This document shows positions 8,422 to 17,527 of a stretch of 64,000 nt of DNA, piece after piece. The notes under the pieces were generated by a model. The model had not been told where the DNA came from, made no database searches, and was given only the letters and a program-made list of their open reading frames with translations. Position 1 is the first letter of the stretch. The number at the start of each line of letters is the position of its first letter. This DNA comes from Variovorax sp. dw_308 (GTDB lineage Bacteria > Pseudomonadota > Gammaproteobacteria > Burkholderiales > Burkholderiaceae_C), in the NCBI RefSeq assembly GCF_019207085.1, contig NZ_JAATOM010000002.1, positions 372,001-436,000 on the forward strand, read 5' to 3'. The translations under genes and the position numbers were made by a program.

Positions 8422-9021
8422 ATGTGGATCGTCAAGCTCGGCGGCAGCCTCACCACCAACCCCCTCCTCCCTGCATGGCTCAGCCTGCTGGCCGATTGCG
8501 GTGGCGGGCGCGTCATCGTGGTCTGCGGCGGAGGCGCCTTCGGCGATGCAGTCCGGCAGGCCCAGGCGCACTGGCGCTTCAGCGATCTCAATGCGCACAA
8601 CATGGCCATCCTGGCGATGGCGCAAACCGCCTACCTGATGCATGGCCTCAATCCCGCGCTGCAACTCGTGCGGACCAAGACCGACATCCGCCGCGTGCTG
8701 CACAAGGGACAGACGGCCCTGTGGCTACCCTTCGAACTGCAACGCGAACGCGGCACCGCCCAGACCAACTGGAACGTCACCTCCGACAGCATCGCGCTGG
8801 AACTCGCGCAACGGCTGAACGCGGAACGCCTGGTGGTGGTGAAGTCCTGCGCCATCGACCCACGCCTGAGCCTGGCGCAATTGACGGAGGCCGGCATCGT
8901 CGACCGCAGCTTCGGCGGGCTGTCGGAGAGCGCGGTGTTTCCGATCGACATCGTTCGCCACGATGAGCTGGAGCGCATTCGGGGGCTGCTGCTGGGGGGC
9001 GTGCGGTTCGTCGAGAACTGA
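8422..9021 (+). CDS. mfnE: Amino acid kinase-fold protein, MfnE-like (aminomethylfuran phosphate kinase)
   Basis: A 199-residue member of the amino acid kinase superfamily: MWIVKLGGSL at the start is the lysine-glycine phosphate loop, and VIVVCGGGAFGD is the second glycine loop. Methanogen MfnE phosphorylates (aminomethyl)furanylmethyl phosphate to the diphosphate used by MfnF. The gene begins 2 bp after the mfnF stop and is the last of the operon. It ends 17 bp before the convergent AraC gene, which is the left edge of the alkyl-sulfate module. Confidence 0.85.
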   Translation: MWIVKLGGSLTTNPLLPAWLSLLADCGGGRVIVVCGGGAFGDAVRQAQAHWRFSDLNAHNMAILAMAQTAYLMHGLNPALQLVRTKTDIRRVLHKGQTALWLPFELQRERGTAQTNWNVTSDSIALELAQRLNAERLVVVKSCAIDPRLSLAQLTEAGIVDRSFGGLSESAVFPIDIVRHDELERIRGLLLGGVRFVEN

Positions 9022-9038
9022 AAGGGTCCTGGCGTCGA

Positions 9039-10130
9039 TCAATGGCGGCGCGCCCGGTAGTACGCCGTCGTCCGCCCGGTCCACTTCTTGAATGCCTTGC
9101 GGAAGTTGGAGACATCGGAAAAGCCGCTGCGTTCGGCCACCTGCTCCACCGACATCGTCGTGCGCTCCAGATACTCGATCGCCAGGCGCCGCCGCACGTC
9201 ATCAATGACGTCCTGGTATCGGCAGCCTGCTTCCATCAGGCGCCGCTGCAGCGTGCGGGTCGATTGGTTCAGCCGGCTCGCCATGTCCTCCAGCCCGGGA
9301 ATGCCGCCCACGCTGTTCAGGCATGCCTCCTTGATCTGCTTGATCAACTCGTGCTCTCCGCGAATGTCTTCGAGCATTCGCGCGCAAAAGCCAGTGGAGA
9401 CCTCGGCCATGATCGGATTGGCGGCGGGCAGCGGCAGGTCGAGCATGGACGCGTCGAAATGCCATTGCATGACGGGCGCATCGAACTCGACGGGGTAGCC
9501 AAGGAATTCGGAGTACCGGTGCGCATGCGCCGGCGCCGGATACGGCAGCAACAGGCGGTGCGCATCGAAGGTCCGACCCAGGGTGTGGGAGATCAGGCTC
9601 TGCATCGAGCCGAACCAGAACTCGCTGGCGATGGGCAGCAGGTCATCAAGGTCGATGGTGTCGTGCCCCTCGAATATGGCCACATCCCCCTCGACCCGGA
9701 AACTCTTCTCGATCACCGGCCCCGCGAGGCGAACGTGCCGAATGCCAAAGTCGATCGCCTTGCCGAAGGTTGCGCTGCTGAGGATTGCATAGCCGAACAC
9801 TCCCAAGTCTGAAATGCGCTGGCGCTGGCCAGCCATCAGCCCGATGGCCGGGTCCGGCGTGAACCGCTGGACATTGCTGAACAACTTGATCTTCTGGCGC
9901 ACCGAGATGCGCGCCTGGCTGTCGCCCAGCAGGTTGGGCGAGATGCCGGTCCCTGCGAGCAATGTCCGTGCAGGCACCCCCAGTTCCGCCATCGTTTCCA
10001 CCAGCGCCCGCAAGCCCAGCATGCTGTGCAACGGCGTTTCCATCTCGCTGCCATAGCGCGCCACCGTCGGCACCGCCGACAGCTTTTGGCGAATAGTCTC
10101 TTTCTGCAGCACTCCATCCCTCCGCGACAA
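9039..10130 (-). CDS. AraC-family transcriptional regulator
   Basis: A 363-residue regulator with an N-terminal effector domain of the AraC/OruR-like type (about residues 40-225) and a C-terminal AraC DNA-binding domain. The latter includes LEDMASRLNQSTRTLQRRL for the first helix-turn-helix and SVEQVAERSGFSDVSNFRKAFKKWTG (in part) for the second. It is divergent from the aldehyde dehydrogenase gene, with 119 bp between them, so it is the likely regulator of the alkyl-sulfate operon. Pseudomonas sdsA clusters are better known for a LysR regulator (SdsB), so this is a different arrangement. The effector is unknown. Confidence 0.9.
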   Translation of the reverse strand: MSRRDGVLQKETIRQKLSAVPTVARYGSEMETPLHSMLGLRALVETMAELGVPARTLLAGTGISPNLLGDSQARISVRQKIKLFSNVQRFTPDPAIGLMAGQRQRISDLGVFGYAILSSATFGKAIDFGIRHVRLAGPVIEKSFRVEGDVAIFEGHDTIDLDDLLPIASEFWFGSMQSLISHTLGRTFDAHRLLLPYPAPAHAHRYSEFLGYPVEFDAPVMQWHFDASMLDLPLPAANPIMAEVSTGFCARMLEDIRGEHELIKQIKEACLNSVGGIPGLEDMASRLNQSTRTLQRRLMEAGCRYQDVIDDVRRRLAIEYLERTTMSVEQVAERSGFSDVSNFRKAFKKWTGRTTAYYRARRH

Positions 10131-10249
10131 GTTGGCGGATTTTCACCCAAAACTGTCGGTGTTGAACCTAGGCGTCTACCCCACGAGCTTCGAGAATTCG
10201 TGCTCAAAGTGGCGTCCGCCCGGGCGTCCTCACCATCCCGGAGACATTC
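10131..10249. promoter_or_regulatory. Divergent promoter region between araC-type gene and aldehyde dehydrogenase gene
   Basis: The 119 bp separate two divergent starts, so both promoters and any AraC-protein sites should be here. A weak ribosome site (CCCGGAGACATTC) precedes the aldehyde dehydrogenase ATG. I do not see a convincing -35/-10 pair or a clear pair of direct repeats by eye. Confidence 0.5.
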
Positions 10250-11761
10250 ATGCAAAGCAGCCCATTGGCCACACCAGTGGCCGCGAACGAACGCGTCGCG
10301 CGCCTGTTCGCCATGCAGCAAGCCGCCTTCCTGGCGGAGCCCTCGCCGAGCCTCGGAGAACGGTTGACGCGCCTGAAGGCGATCAAGAAGCAGCTCACGC
10401 GCTACCAGGACGTGCTGGCAGAAGCCATGAGCCGCGACTTCGGACACCGCGCGCACGCCGAGTCAAAGATGCTGGACCTCCTGGGCTCGATGATGGAAGT
10501 GAACCATGCCATCTCGCACCTCAAGCGCTGGATGAAACCCAGCCGCCGCTCGACGGAATTGCTCTTCCTGAGCAACAGCGTCAAGGTGATGTACCAACCC
10601 AAGGGTGTCGTCGGCGTGATCACGCCATGGAACTTCCCGATCTACCTGTCGATCGGCCCGGCAATCGCCGCGATCGCCGCCGGCAACCGGGTCATGATCA
10701 AGATGCCCGAGGCCACGCCGGCCACCAATGCAGTGCTCAAGAAGTTGTTGGCCGAAGTGTTCACCGAGGACGTGGTGGCAATGGTCGGTGAAGAGTTGCT
10801 CGACCCCAACGTCTTCACGTCGCAACCCTTCAACCACATCGTCTTCACCGGATCGCCCGGGGTCGGCAAGATCGTGATGCGCACCGCCGCTGCCAACCTG
10901 ACGCCGGTCACACTGGAGTTGGGCGGCAAATCGCCCGCGCTCGTGAGTCGCAACTACCCTGTCGCCGATGCCGCCAAGCGCATCACGCATGGCAAGGCGA
11001 CCAATGCCGGACAGATTTGCGTCTCGCCCGACTACGCGCTCGTGCCGCGCGAGCGCGTGGACGAATTCATCGGCGGCGTGCGCAAGACCTTCCAGGGATT
11101 CTTCAAGGGCAAGACCGCAGGCAACGCGGACTTCACCGAGATCGTCGACGACCGCCAGTTCCAGCGCATCCAGCGGCTGCTTGACGATGCGCGCGCGAAG
11201 GGCGCGCACATCGAATCCTGCGGACCGGCGCCGGTCGGCAAGAGTCGCGCACTGCCGCTGCAGATCGTCACCAACCTCAGCCCCGACATGCTGGTGATGA
11301 CCGAAGAACTGTTTGGTCCGCTGCTGCCGGTCGTGCCCTACGACACGATGGACGATGCGATCCGCTACATCAACGAGCGCGAGCGGCCGTTGGCGCTGTA
11401 CTGCTTCAGCCACGACAGTGCGGAGCGCGACAAGCTCCTCACGCGAACGCACTCGGGCGGTGTCTCGGTTAACGACTGGGGTTGGCACGTGGTCAACCAT
11501 GACGCCCCCTTCGGTGGCATCGGCAATTCAGGCATGGGCAACTACCACGGCGAAGAAGGCTTCCGCGAGTTGTCGCATGCGAAGACGGTGTTCAAGCGCC
11601 ATCGGTTCTTCCCCGTCGACTTGTTCTATCCGCCGTACGGGACCTTCGTACAGCGCCTGACGATGAAGTTCTTCCTGGGCAACCCCGACACTGGCCTGGG
11701 CGCGTCGAGCCACGGCAGCGCCGCCACTGGAGGTGCATCGCATCTCCAAAAGCAACATTGA
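10250..11761 (+). CDS. Aldehyde dehydrogenase (coniferyl/long-chain aldehyde type)
   Basis: A 503-residue NAD(P)-dependent aldehyde dehydrogenase. It has the PWNFP motif near residue 127, GSPGVGK near 211-217, the general-base glutamate in LELGGK (E223) and the catalytic cysteine C257 in NAGQICVSPDY. It resembles the coniferyl-aldehyde dehydrogenase subgroup, whose members often act on medium- and long-chain aldehydes. With the neighbouring alkylsulfatase and alcohol dehydrogenase, the likely substrate is a fatty aldehyde made from an alkyl sulfate. It is the first gene after the divergent promoter. Substrate is inferred from context. Confidence 0.9.
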   Translation: MQSSPLATPVAANERVARLFAMQQAAFLAEPSPSLGERLTRLKAIKKQLTRYQDVLAEAMSRDFGHRAHAESKMLDLLGSMMEVNHAISHLKRWMKPSRRSTELLFLSNSVKVMYQPKGVVGVITPWNFPIYLSIGPAIAAIAAGNRVMIKMPEATPATNAVLKKLLAEVFTEDVVAMVGEELLDPNVFTSQPFNHIVFTGSPGVGKIVMRTAAANLTPVTLELGGKSPALVSRNYPVADAAKRITHGKATNAGQICVSPDYALVPRERVDEFIGGVRKTFQGFFKGKTAGNADFTEIVDDRQFQRIQRLLDDARAKGAHIESCGPAPVGKSRALPLQIVTNLSPDMLVMTEELFGPLLPVVPYDTMDDAIRYINERERPLALYCFSHDSAERDKLLTRTHSGGVSVNDWGWHVVNHDAPFGGIGNSGMGNYHGEEGFRELSHAKTVFKRHRFFPVDLFYPPYGTFVQRLTMKFFLGNPDTGLGASSHGSAATGGASHLQKQH

Positions 11762-12108
11762 GACCTTGATGAGCCGGAATCCAACGGCACCGGGCATTTA
11801 GCAGCTTCCATGTCGCATATGACGCAGAAAACAGAACGCGCCACAGCATGGGCAAAGGGCTGCATCGCTTCCAGGCTGTCGCGCCCGAACCGATCGGTGC
11901 GCGCCCTGTTTCGAATCGAAATCTCGCGTGCAAAAGTTCAACGCCTGCGGGCAGTCGAAGCCCTTATGATGCCGACGTTCTGCGGCGGCGACAGGAACGC
12001 TTCGACCGTGATGTCTGTCGGGAAACGAGTGGACAGCACCCAGGCGCGCACGTTGAGAGTACGGCCGGTGACCGCCGCGAATAACTATTCATACAGGGAG
12101 GACACTCA
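11762..12108. other. Intergenic stretch before the GMC dehydrogenase gene
   Basis: No gene is supported here. Open frames on both strands lack ribosome sites and similarity to known families. An A/T-rich stretch at about 12080-12095 followed by a strong Shine-Dalgarno (GGGAGGA) suggests that the leader ORF and GMC gene may have their own promoter or a long leader within the operon. Confidence 0.4.
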
Positions 12109-12177
12109 ATGAGACACCGGGATACCACATCGGTTGGCGCAAGCTTCGCACCGCGCGCCACGAGGAGGCCATCATGA
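12109..12177 (+). CDS. 22-codon leader ORF upstream of the GMC dehydrogenase
   Basis: An ATG at 12109 lies 7 bp after a strong ribosome site (GGGAGG) and opens a 22-codon frame. Its TGA (12175-12177) overlaps the GMC gene start at 12174 as ATGA. The peptide begins [15 protein letters not shown] and looks like no known protein. The arrangement suggests translational coupling or a leader peptide that controls entry into the GMC gene. The GMC start has its own ribosome site (GAGGAGG), so the ORF may also be fortuitous. Confidence 0.35.
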   Translation: MRHRDTTSVGASFAPRATRRPS

Positions 12178-13787
12178 GCATCGAAGAGTTCGACTATGTC
12201 GTCGTGGGAGGCGGCTCTGGCGGATGCGCTGTCGCATCGCGCCTGACGGAAGACCCCAACGTCTCGGTTTGCGTGCTCGAAGCTGGCACGGCCGACAACA
12301 GTGTCTTCATCCATGCGCCGGCCGGGCTGATCGCCATGATGCCGACCAAGTACAAGAACTGGGCTTTCAAGACCGTCCCCCAGAAGGGACTCAACGGTCG
12401 CCAGGGCTACCAGCCGCGAGGCAAGGTATTGGGCGGCTCCAGTTCGACCAATGCGATGCTGTACGTGCGCGGCAACCGCTGGGACTACGACAACTGGGCT
12501 GCGCTCGGCAACGCCGGCTGGTCTTACGACGAGGTGCTGCCGTACTTCAAGCGTTCCGAGAACAACGAGACCCACCGCAACAGTGCCTATCACGGCACCG
12601 GTGGTCCCCTGAACGTGGCGGAGCTGCGTGCTCCCAGCGCGATCAACAAGGCATTCCTGGCGGCCTGCGCGATGAACGGCGTGCCCCACAACCCCGACTA
12701 CAACGGGGAGGACCAGTTCGGGTCCTTCATGTACCAGGTCACGCAGGTCAACGGCGAGCGCTGCAGCGCGGCCAAGGCCTACATCACGCCGCACCTGTCG
12801 CGGCCCAATCTCGCGATCCGCTGCAACGCGACGACTTCGCGCATCGTCTTCGAAGGCAAGCGCGCACGCGGCGTCGCCTACACAGTCGACGGCGCCGAGA
12901 AGGAAGTGCGCGCGCGCCGCGAGGTCATCCTCGCCTCAGGTGCATTCGGCTCGCCGCAACTGCTCATGCTGTCGGGCATCGGCCCTGGCGCCGACCTGCA
13001 GCGCCTGGGCATCCCGGTGCTGCACGACCTCCCTGGCGTCGGGCAGAACCTGCAAGACCACATCGACCATATCCAGAGCTACAAGACCAGCAGCAGCAAG
13101 GACACCTTCGGACTGTCGCTCGGCGGCTCGGTCCGCCTGACCGGCGCGATGGCCGACTGGCGGTTCAACCGGCAAGGCGTCATCACCTCCAACTACGCCG
13201 AGGCCGGCGCGTTCCTGAAGTCCTCGCCCGAGCTCGATCGGCCCGACCTGCAAATGGTTTTCGTCGTGGCGGTGGTGGACGACCACGGCCGCAAGATGCA
13301 CATGGGCCACGGGTATTCCTGCCACATCGAGCTGCTGAACCCGCGCAGCCGCGGCACAGTAAAGCTGGCGAGCCGCGACGTGCACGCGGCACCGCTCATC
13401 AATCCGAACTTCCTCGATGACGAGCATGACCTCGACGTGATGGTCAAGGGCGTGCAGAAGCAGATGGCCATTCTCGAAGCCAGCCCGTTCAACCCGTACC
13501 GCGGCAAGATGAACTATGCGGTCGACCGCAACGACGTCAAGGGCATCGCACAAGACATCCGCAGTCGCGCCGACACCCAGTATCACCCGGCCTGCACCTG
13601 CAAGATGGGCCCTGACAGCGACCCGATGGCGGTCGTCGATGCGCGCCTTCGCGTGCGCGGCGTCGAAGGCCTGCGCGTGGTCGACGCGTCGATCATGCCG
13701 GTCGTCTGCGCCGGCAACACCAACGCCCCGACCATGATGATCGGCGAGAAGGGCGCGGACATGATTCGCGCCGATGCACGCGCCTGA
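12174..13787 (+). CDS. GMC-family alcohol dehydrogenase (FAD, choline dehydrogenase/AlkJ-like)
   Basis: A 537-residue GMC oxidoreductase. The ADP-binding loop is [16 protein letters not shown] near the N-terminus with LEAG following, the GMC signature region is [18 protein letters not shown], and the C-terminal catalytic part holds HPACTCKMG and [15 protein letters not shown]. Members such as AlkJ oxidise medium- or long-chain primary alcohols and pass electrons to the quinone pool. Between an aldehyde dehydrogenase and an alkylsulfatase, its substrate is probably the fatty alcohol released from an alkyl sulfate. Start ATG has a good ribosome site (GAGGAGGCCATC). Confidence 0.9.
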   Translation: MSIEEFDYVVVGGGSGGCAVASRLTEDPNVSVCVLEAGTADNSVFIHAPAGLIAMMPTKYKNWAFKTVPQKGLNGRQGYQPRGKVLGGSSSTNAMLYVRGNRWDYDNWAALGNAGWSYDEVLPYFKRSENNETHRNSAYHGTGGPLNVAELRAPSAINKAFLAACAMNGVPHNPDYNGEDQFGSFMYQVTQVNGERCSAAKAYITPHLSRPNLAIRCNATTSRIVFEGKRARGVAYTVDGAEKEVRARREVILASGAFGSPQLLMLSGIGPGADLQRLGIPVLHDLPGVGQNLQDHIDHIQSYKTSSSKDTFGLSLGGSVRLTGAMADWRFNRQGVITSNYAEAGAFLKSSPELDRPDLQMVFVVAVVDDHGRKMHMGHGYSCHIELLNPRSRGTVKLASRDVHAAPLINPNFLDDEHDLDVMVKGVQKQMAILEASPFNPYRGKMNYAVDRNDVKGIAQDIRSRADTQYHPACTCKMGPDSDPMAVVDARLRVRGVEGLRVVDASIMPVVCAGNTNAPTMMIGEKGADMIRADARA

Positions 13788-13844
13788 CATTTGTTTTTTA
13801 TCAACCGCTGACTACCAACTATTTCAATCAAGGAGACGATAGTC

Positions 13845-15803
13845 ATGAAGAACTTCAAGCCCACACTGGTCGCCGCACTCGTTGCAGTGGCCTTCGCGGG
13901 ACAGGCATTCGCGCAAGCGCAAAAGCCCGCCACGCAAGCCACGATCCGCGCCAACCAGGCCATTGCCCAAAGCATGACCATGGACGACAAGACCGACAAC
14001 GAAGAAGCCAATCGCGGCTTCATCGCGAACCTGCCCGACCCGCTCGTCAAGGACGGCAAGGGCCAGACCGTCTGGGACGTCAACCGCTTCGCCTTCATGA
14101 AGGGCGATGCACCCGCCACCGTCAACCCGAGCCTGTGGCGCCAGGAAAAGCTCAACAACGCGAGCGGCCTGTTCAAGGTCACCGACGGCATCTACCAGAT
14201 CCGTGGCCTTGACCTCGCCAACATGACGCTGGTCGAGGGCAACACCGGCTGGATCATCATCGACCCGATCTTCACCGCCGAAATGTCCAAGGCGACCTTG
14301 CAGTTCGCCATGGAAAAGCTGGGCAGCAAGAAGCCGGTCGTGGCCGTGATCTACACCCACAGCCATGCGGACCACTTCGGCGGCGTGCGCGGCGTGGTCA
14401 GCGAGGACGACATCAGGGCCGGCAAGGTCAAGGTCATCGCACCCGATGGCTTCATGGACAACTCCATTGCCGAGAACGTGCTGGCCGGGAACGCGATGAC
14501 GCGCCGCGCCACCTACCAATTCGGCGTCGGCCTCGACGCCAACGAACGCCAGGCCGTGGGCGGCGGCCTGGGCAAGGCGCTGAGCTACGGCACGACGGGC
14601 CTGATCCCGCCGACCGACACCATCACCAAGACCGGCCAGGAAATGACCGTGGACGGCGTTCGCATCGTCTTCCAGATGGCGCAGAACTCCGAGGCACCGT
14701 CGGAAATGATGTTCTATTTCCCCGACAAGAAGGCTCTGTGCGCGTCTGAAGTGATCACCAAGACGATGCACAACCTCTACACCATCCGCGGCGCCAAGAT
14801 CCGCGACTCGCTGGCGTGGAGCAAGTACATCAACTCGGCGCTCGACCTGTATCCTGACGCGGAAGTCGTCTTCGCCAGCCACCACTGGCCGACCTTCGGC
14901 AAGGACAACATCCGCAAGTTCATCATCGACCAGCGCGACACCTATCGCTTCATGCACGACTACGCCATCAACCTCGCCAACAAGGGCGAGACGTTGGATG
15001 AGGTCGGCGATGCCAAGTTCTTCCCCAAGGGCCTGGCGGCGGATTCGAGCACGCATGGCTACTACGGCACCCTCAGCCACAACCTGCGCGGCGTGGTCCA
15101 GTCCTACCTCGGCTTCTACGACGGCAACCCATCGACGCTGAACCGCCTGCCGCCGGTCGACCTGTCCAAGCGCTATGTCGCCGCCATGGGTGGCGAGAAG
15201 GCTGCCTTGAAGGTCGCGCAGAAGGCCTTCAACGACGGGGACTATCGCTGGGCCGCCGAAGTCACGAACCGCGTCATCTTTGCCAATCCGAACAATGCCG
15301 CGGCCAAGGCACTCGGCGCCGACACGCTCGAGCAACTGGGCTACCAGTCCGAAGGCGGTACCTGGCGCAATGCCTACCTTGTGGGTGCGCGCGAACTGCG
15401 CGAAGGCGTCATCAAGCCGCCGACGAACACCCAAAGCCCTGACGTCGTTCGTGGCATGGACAACGAGCTGCTGTTCGACTTCGTCGCACTGCGCCTGAAC
15501 CATGAGAAGACAGACGGCATGAAGGCCAACATCCAGATGGAGTTCACCGACCTGAAGGAAAACTGGGCGCTCGAACTGTCGAACTCGGTGCTGAACAACA
15601 CCAAGGGTCGCGTGCTGAAGAATCCGGACGTCAAGCTCACGCTGACCCGCCCTGCATTCCTCGCCATGCTGCTGCAGGGCAAGAAGCTGCCTGAACTGGT
15701 GGAAGCCAAGATGGTCACCGTCGAAGGCAACCCGCAAGTGCTGGCCAACGTGTTCGCGAACGTCGAGACCTTCGACAAGTTCTTCAACATCGTGACGCCC
15801 TGA
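13845..15803 (+). CDS. sdsA: Secreted alkylsulfatase (SdsA-type metallo-beta-lactamase fold)
   Basis: A 652-residue protein with a signal peptide (residues 1-23, cleavage after AFA). The metallo-beta-lactamase motif [10 protein letters not shown] gives H172, H174, D176 and H177; HHWPTFG about residue 345 supplies a further metal-site histidine. It is followed by the helical dimerisation domain and a C-terminal SCP2-like lipid-binding domain (about 530-650), the standard three-domain layout of SdsA1. It hydrolyses primary alkyl sulfates such as dodecyl sulfate to alcohol and sulfate, probably in the periplasm. A strong ribosome site (AAGGAGACG) precedes the ATG. Confidence 0.95.
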   Translation: MKNFKPTLVAALVAVAFAGQAFAQAQKPATQATIRANQAIAQSMTMDDKTDNEEANRGFIANLPDPLVKDGKGQTVWDVNRFAFMKGDAPATVNPSLWRQEKLNNASGLFKVTDGIYQIRGLDLANMTLVEGNTGWIIIDPIFTAEMSKATLQFAMEKLGSKKPVVAVIYTHSHADHFGGVRGVVSEDDIRAGKVKVIAPDGFMDNSIAENVLAGNAMTRRATYQFGVGLDANERQAVGGGLGKALSYGTTGLIPPTDTITKTGQEMTVDGVRIVFQMAQNSEAPSEMMFYFPDKKALCASEVITKTMHNLYTIRGAKIRDSLAWSKYINSALDLYPDAEVVFASHHWPTFGKDNIRKFIIDQRDTYRFMHDYAINLANKGETLDEVGDAKFFPKGLAADSSTHGYYGTLSHNLRGVVQSYLGFYDGNPSTLNRLPPVDLSKRYVAAMGGEKAALKVAQKAFNDGDYRWAAEVTNRVIFANPNNAAAKALGADTLEQLGYQSEGGTWRNAYLVGARELREGVIKPPTNTQSPDVVRGMDNELLFDFVALRLNHEKTDGMKANIQMEFTDLKENWALELSNSVLNNTKGRVLKNPDVKLTLTRPAFLAMLLQGKKLPELVEAKMVTVEGNPQVLANVFANVETFDKFFNIVTP

Positions 15804-15845
15804 TTCACGCGCTTCAAGACTCAAGACTATTCGGAGACAACAAAA

Positions 15846-17483
15846 ATGGCACAACGACACTGGCTCGCTTCCTACGGCAAGGTTCCCCACGACATCAACC
15901 CCGACGCCTACAGCTCGGTCGTCCAGATGCTCGAGCAGGCGATGAAGCAGTACGCCGACAAAACGGCCTTCGTTTCCTTCGGCCAGCGACTGAGCTTTGC
16001 CGATGTGGACCGCTTGTCGGCTCAGTTCGCGAGCTACCTGCAGCGGGAACTTGGCGTGAAGAAGGGTGACCGCATCGCGGTCATGATGCCCAACCTGGCC
16101 GCCTTCCCCATCGTGTTCTTCGGCATCGTGCGCGCCGGCGCCGTGCAGGTGAACGTGAACCCGCTCTACACGCCGCGCGAACTGGGTCACCAGCTCAACG
16201 ATGCGGGCGTCAAGACCGTCGTCATCTTCAACGGCTCGACGGCCACGCTGGCCGAGATCGTCAAGGACACGCCGGTCACGACCATCATCACCGCCGGCCC
16301 TGGCGACGGCCTGCCGAACAGCGCGCTGCCGGCGCCTGCCATCGATGCGCGCCTCACCGGTACTGTCGCGCTGGGCACCATCCTGAGCGAAGGCAAGCCG
16401 ACCGACTACGTCGCACCCACACTCACCGGCGACGACCTGCTGTTCCTGCAGTACACCGGCGGCACCACGGGCCTGTCGAAGGGCGCATGCCTCTCGCACC
16501 GCAACCTGGTCGCCAACACCGAGCAGTACAAGGCCTTCATGCAGGAGACGCTGCGCCCCGGTGAAGACGTCATCGTCACGGCGCTGCCGCTGTATCACAT
16601 CTTCGCGCTGATGGTGAACCTGATCACCTACTTCTCGCTCGGTGCGGAGAACTGGCTGGTGGCCAACCCGCGCGACATCGACGGCCTGATCCAGACCTTC
16701 AAGGATTCGAAGATTTCGGTCTTCGCCGGCGTGAACACGCTGTATGCGGGCCTGGCTGCACATCCCAAGCTCAAGGAAGTCGACTGGTCGCACCTGCGCC
16801 TGTCGGTGGGCGGCGGCTCCGCCGTGATCCCGGCCACTTCCAAGCGCTGGCAGGAAGTCACGGGCAAGCTGATCCTGGAAGGCTATGGCCTGTCGGAGAC
16901 CAGCCCGGTGCTGTCGCTGAACGTGCCTTTCATCAAGGAGTTCTCCGGCACCACGGGCCTGCCCTTCCCCTCGACGCACATCAAGCTGATCAACGCCGAC
17001 GGCAACGAAGCGGCGCTGGGCGAATCCGGCGAGATCTGCGCCAAGGGTCCGCAGGTCATGAGCGGGTACTGGGAAAAGCCTGAAGTCAACGCCGCGGCCT
17101 TCACGGAGGACGGCTACTTCCGCACCGGCGACGTCGGCGTGTTCGACGAGCGCGGCAACCTGAAGATCGTGGACCGCATCAAGGACATGATCATCGTGTC
17201 GGGCTTCAACGTGTACCCGAACGAGATCGAGGCCGTCGCCACCTCATGCCCCGGCGTGGCCGAGTGCGCATGCATCGGCGCGCCTGACGCGAAGACGGGC
17301 GAAGCGATCCAGCTCTTCGTGGTGGCGAGCCCCGGCGCGACCCTCACGGAAGCAGATGTGATCGCGCATTGCCGCACCGCGCTGACGGGCTACAAGGTGC
17401 CCAAGGTGGTTCGCATCATCGAGGCGCTGCCCAAGTCGACGGTCGGCAAGATCCTCCGGCGCGAGTTGCGCGGCGTAGCCTGA
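15846..17483 (+). CDS. Long-chain fatty acid--CoA ligase
   Basis: A 545-residue adenylate-forming enzyme with the AMP-binding P-loop YTGGTTGLSKGA (about residues 209-220), GYGLSETSPVLS near 345, YFRTGDVG near 425 and the C-terminal lysine motif PKSTVGKILRREL. It fits long-chain acyl-CoA synthetases of the FadD group. Its position after sdsA suggests that it activates the fatty acid made from alkyl sulfate, linking the module to beta-oxidation and to the acyltransferase encoded next. It starts 42 bp after sdsA with a GGAGACAA ribosome site. Confidence 0.9.
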   Translation: MAQRHWLASYGKVPHDINPDAYSSVVQMLEQAMKQYADKTAFVSFGQRLSFADVDRLSAQFASYLQRELGVKKGDRIAVMMPNLAAFPIVFFGIVRAGAVQVNVNPLYTPRELGHQLNDAGVKTVVIFNGSTATLAEIVKDTPVTTIITAGPGDGLPNSALPAPAIDARLTGTVALGTILSEGKPTDYVAPTLTGDDLLFLQYTGGTTGLSKGACLSHRNLVANTEQYKAFMQETLRPGEDVIVTALPLYHIFALMVNLITYFSLGAENWLVANPRDIDGLIQTFKDSKISVFAGVNTLYAGLAAHPKLKEVDWSHLRLSVGGGSAVIPATSKRWQEVTGKLILEGYGLSETSPVLSLNVPFIKEFSGTTGLPFPSTHIKLINADGNEAALGESGEICAKGPQVMSGYWEKPEVNAAAFTEDGYFRTGDVGVFDERGNLKIVDRIKDMIIVSGFNVYPNEIEAVATSCPGVAECACIGAPDAKTGEAIQLFVVASPGATLTEADVIAHCRTALTGYKVPKVVRIIEALPKSTVGKILRRELRGVA

Positions 17484-17527
17484 AGGTCGCGCCGGCAACA
17501 ACCACAAAAGTGCATAGGAGACAAGCC

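Noticed and set aside
13845..15803. The alkylsulfatase as a methyl-sulfate hydrolase feeding methanol to XoxF
   Set aside because: The neighbouring fatty-acid-type genes (ALDH, GMC, FadD-like, WS/DGAT) and the SdsA domain order point to long-chain substrates; no sequence feature supports methyl sulfate.
13824..16979. A 1051-codon open frame on the minus strand
   Set aside because: It lies antisense to sdsA and the acyl-CoA ligase gene, both with clear catalytic motifs. Its translation is His/Val/Arg-rich low-complexity sequence typical of the complementary frame in high-GC DNA.
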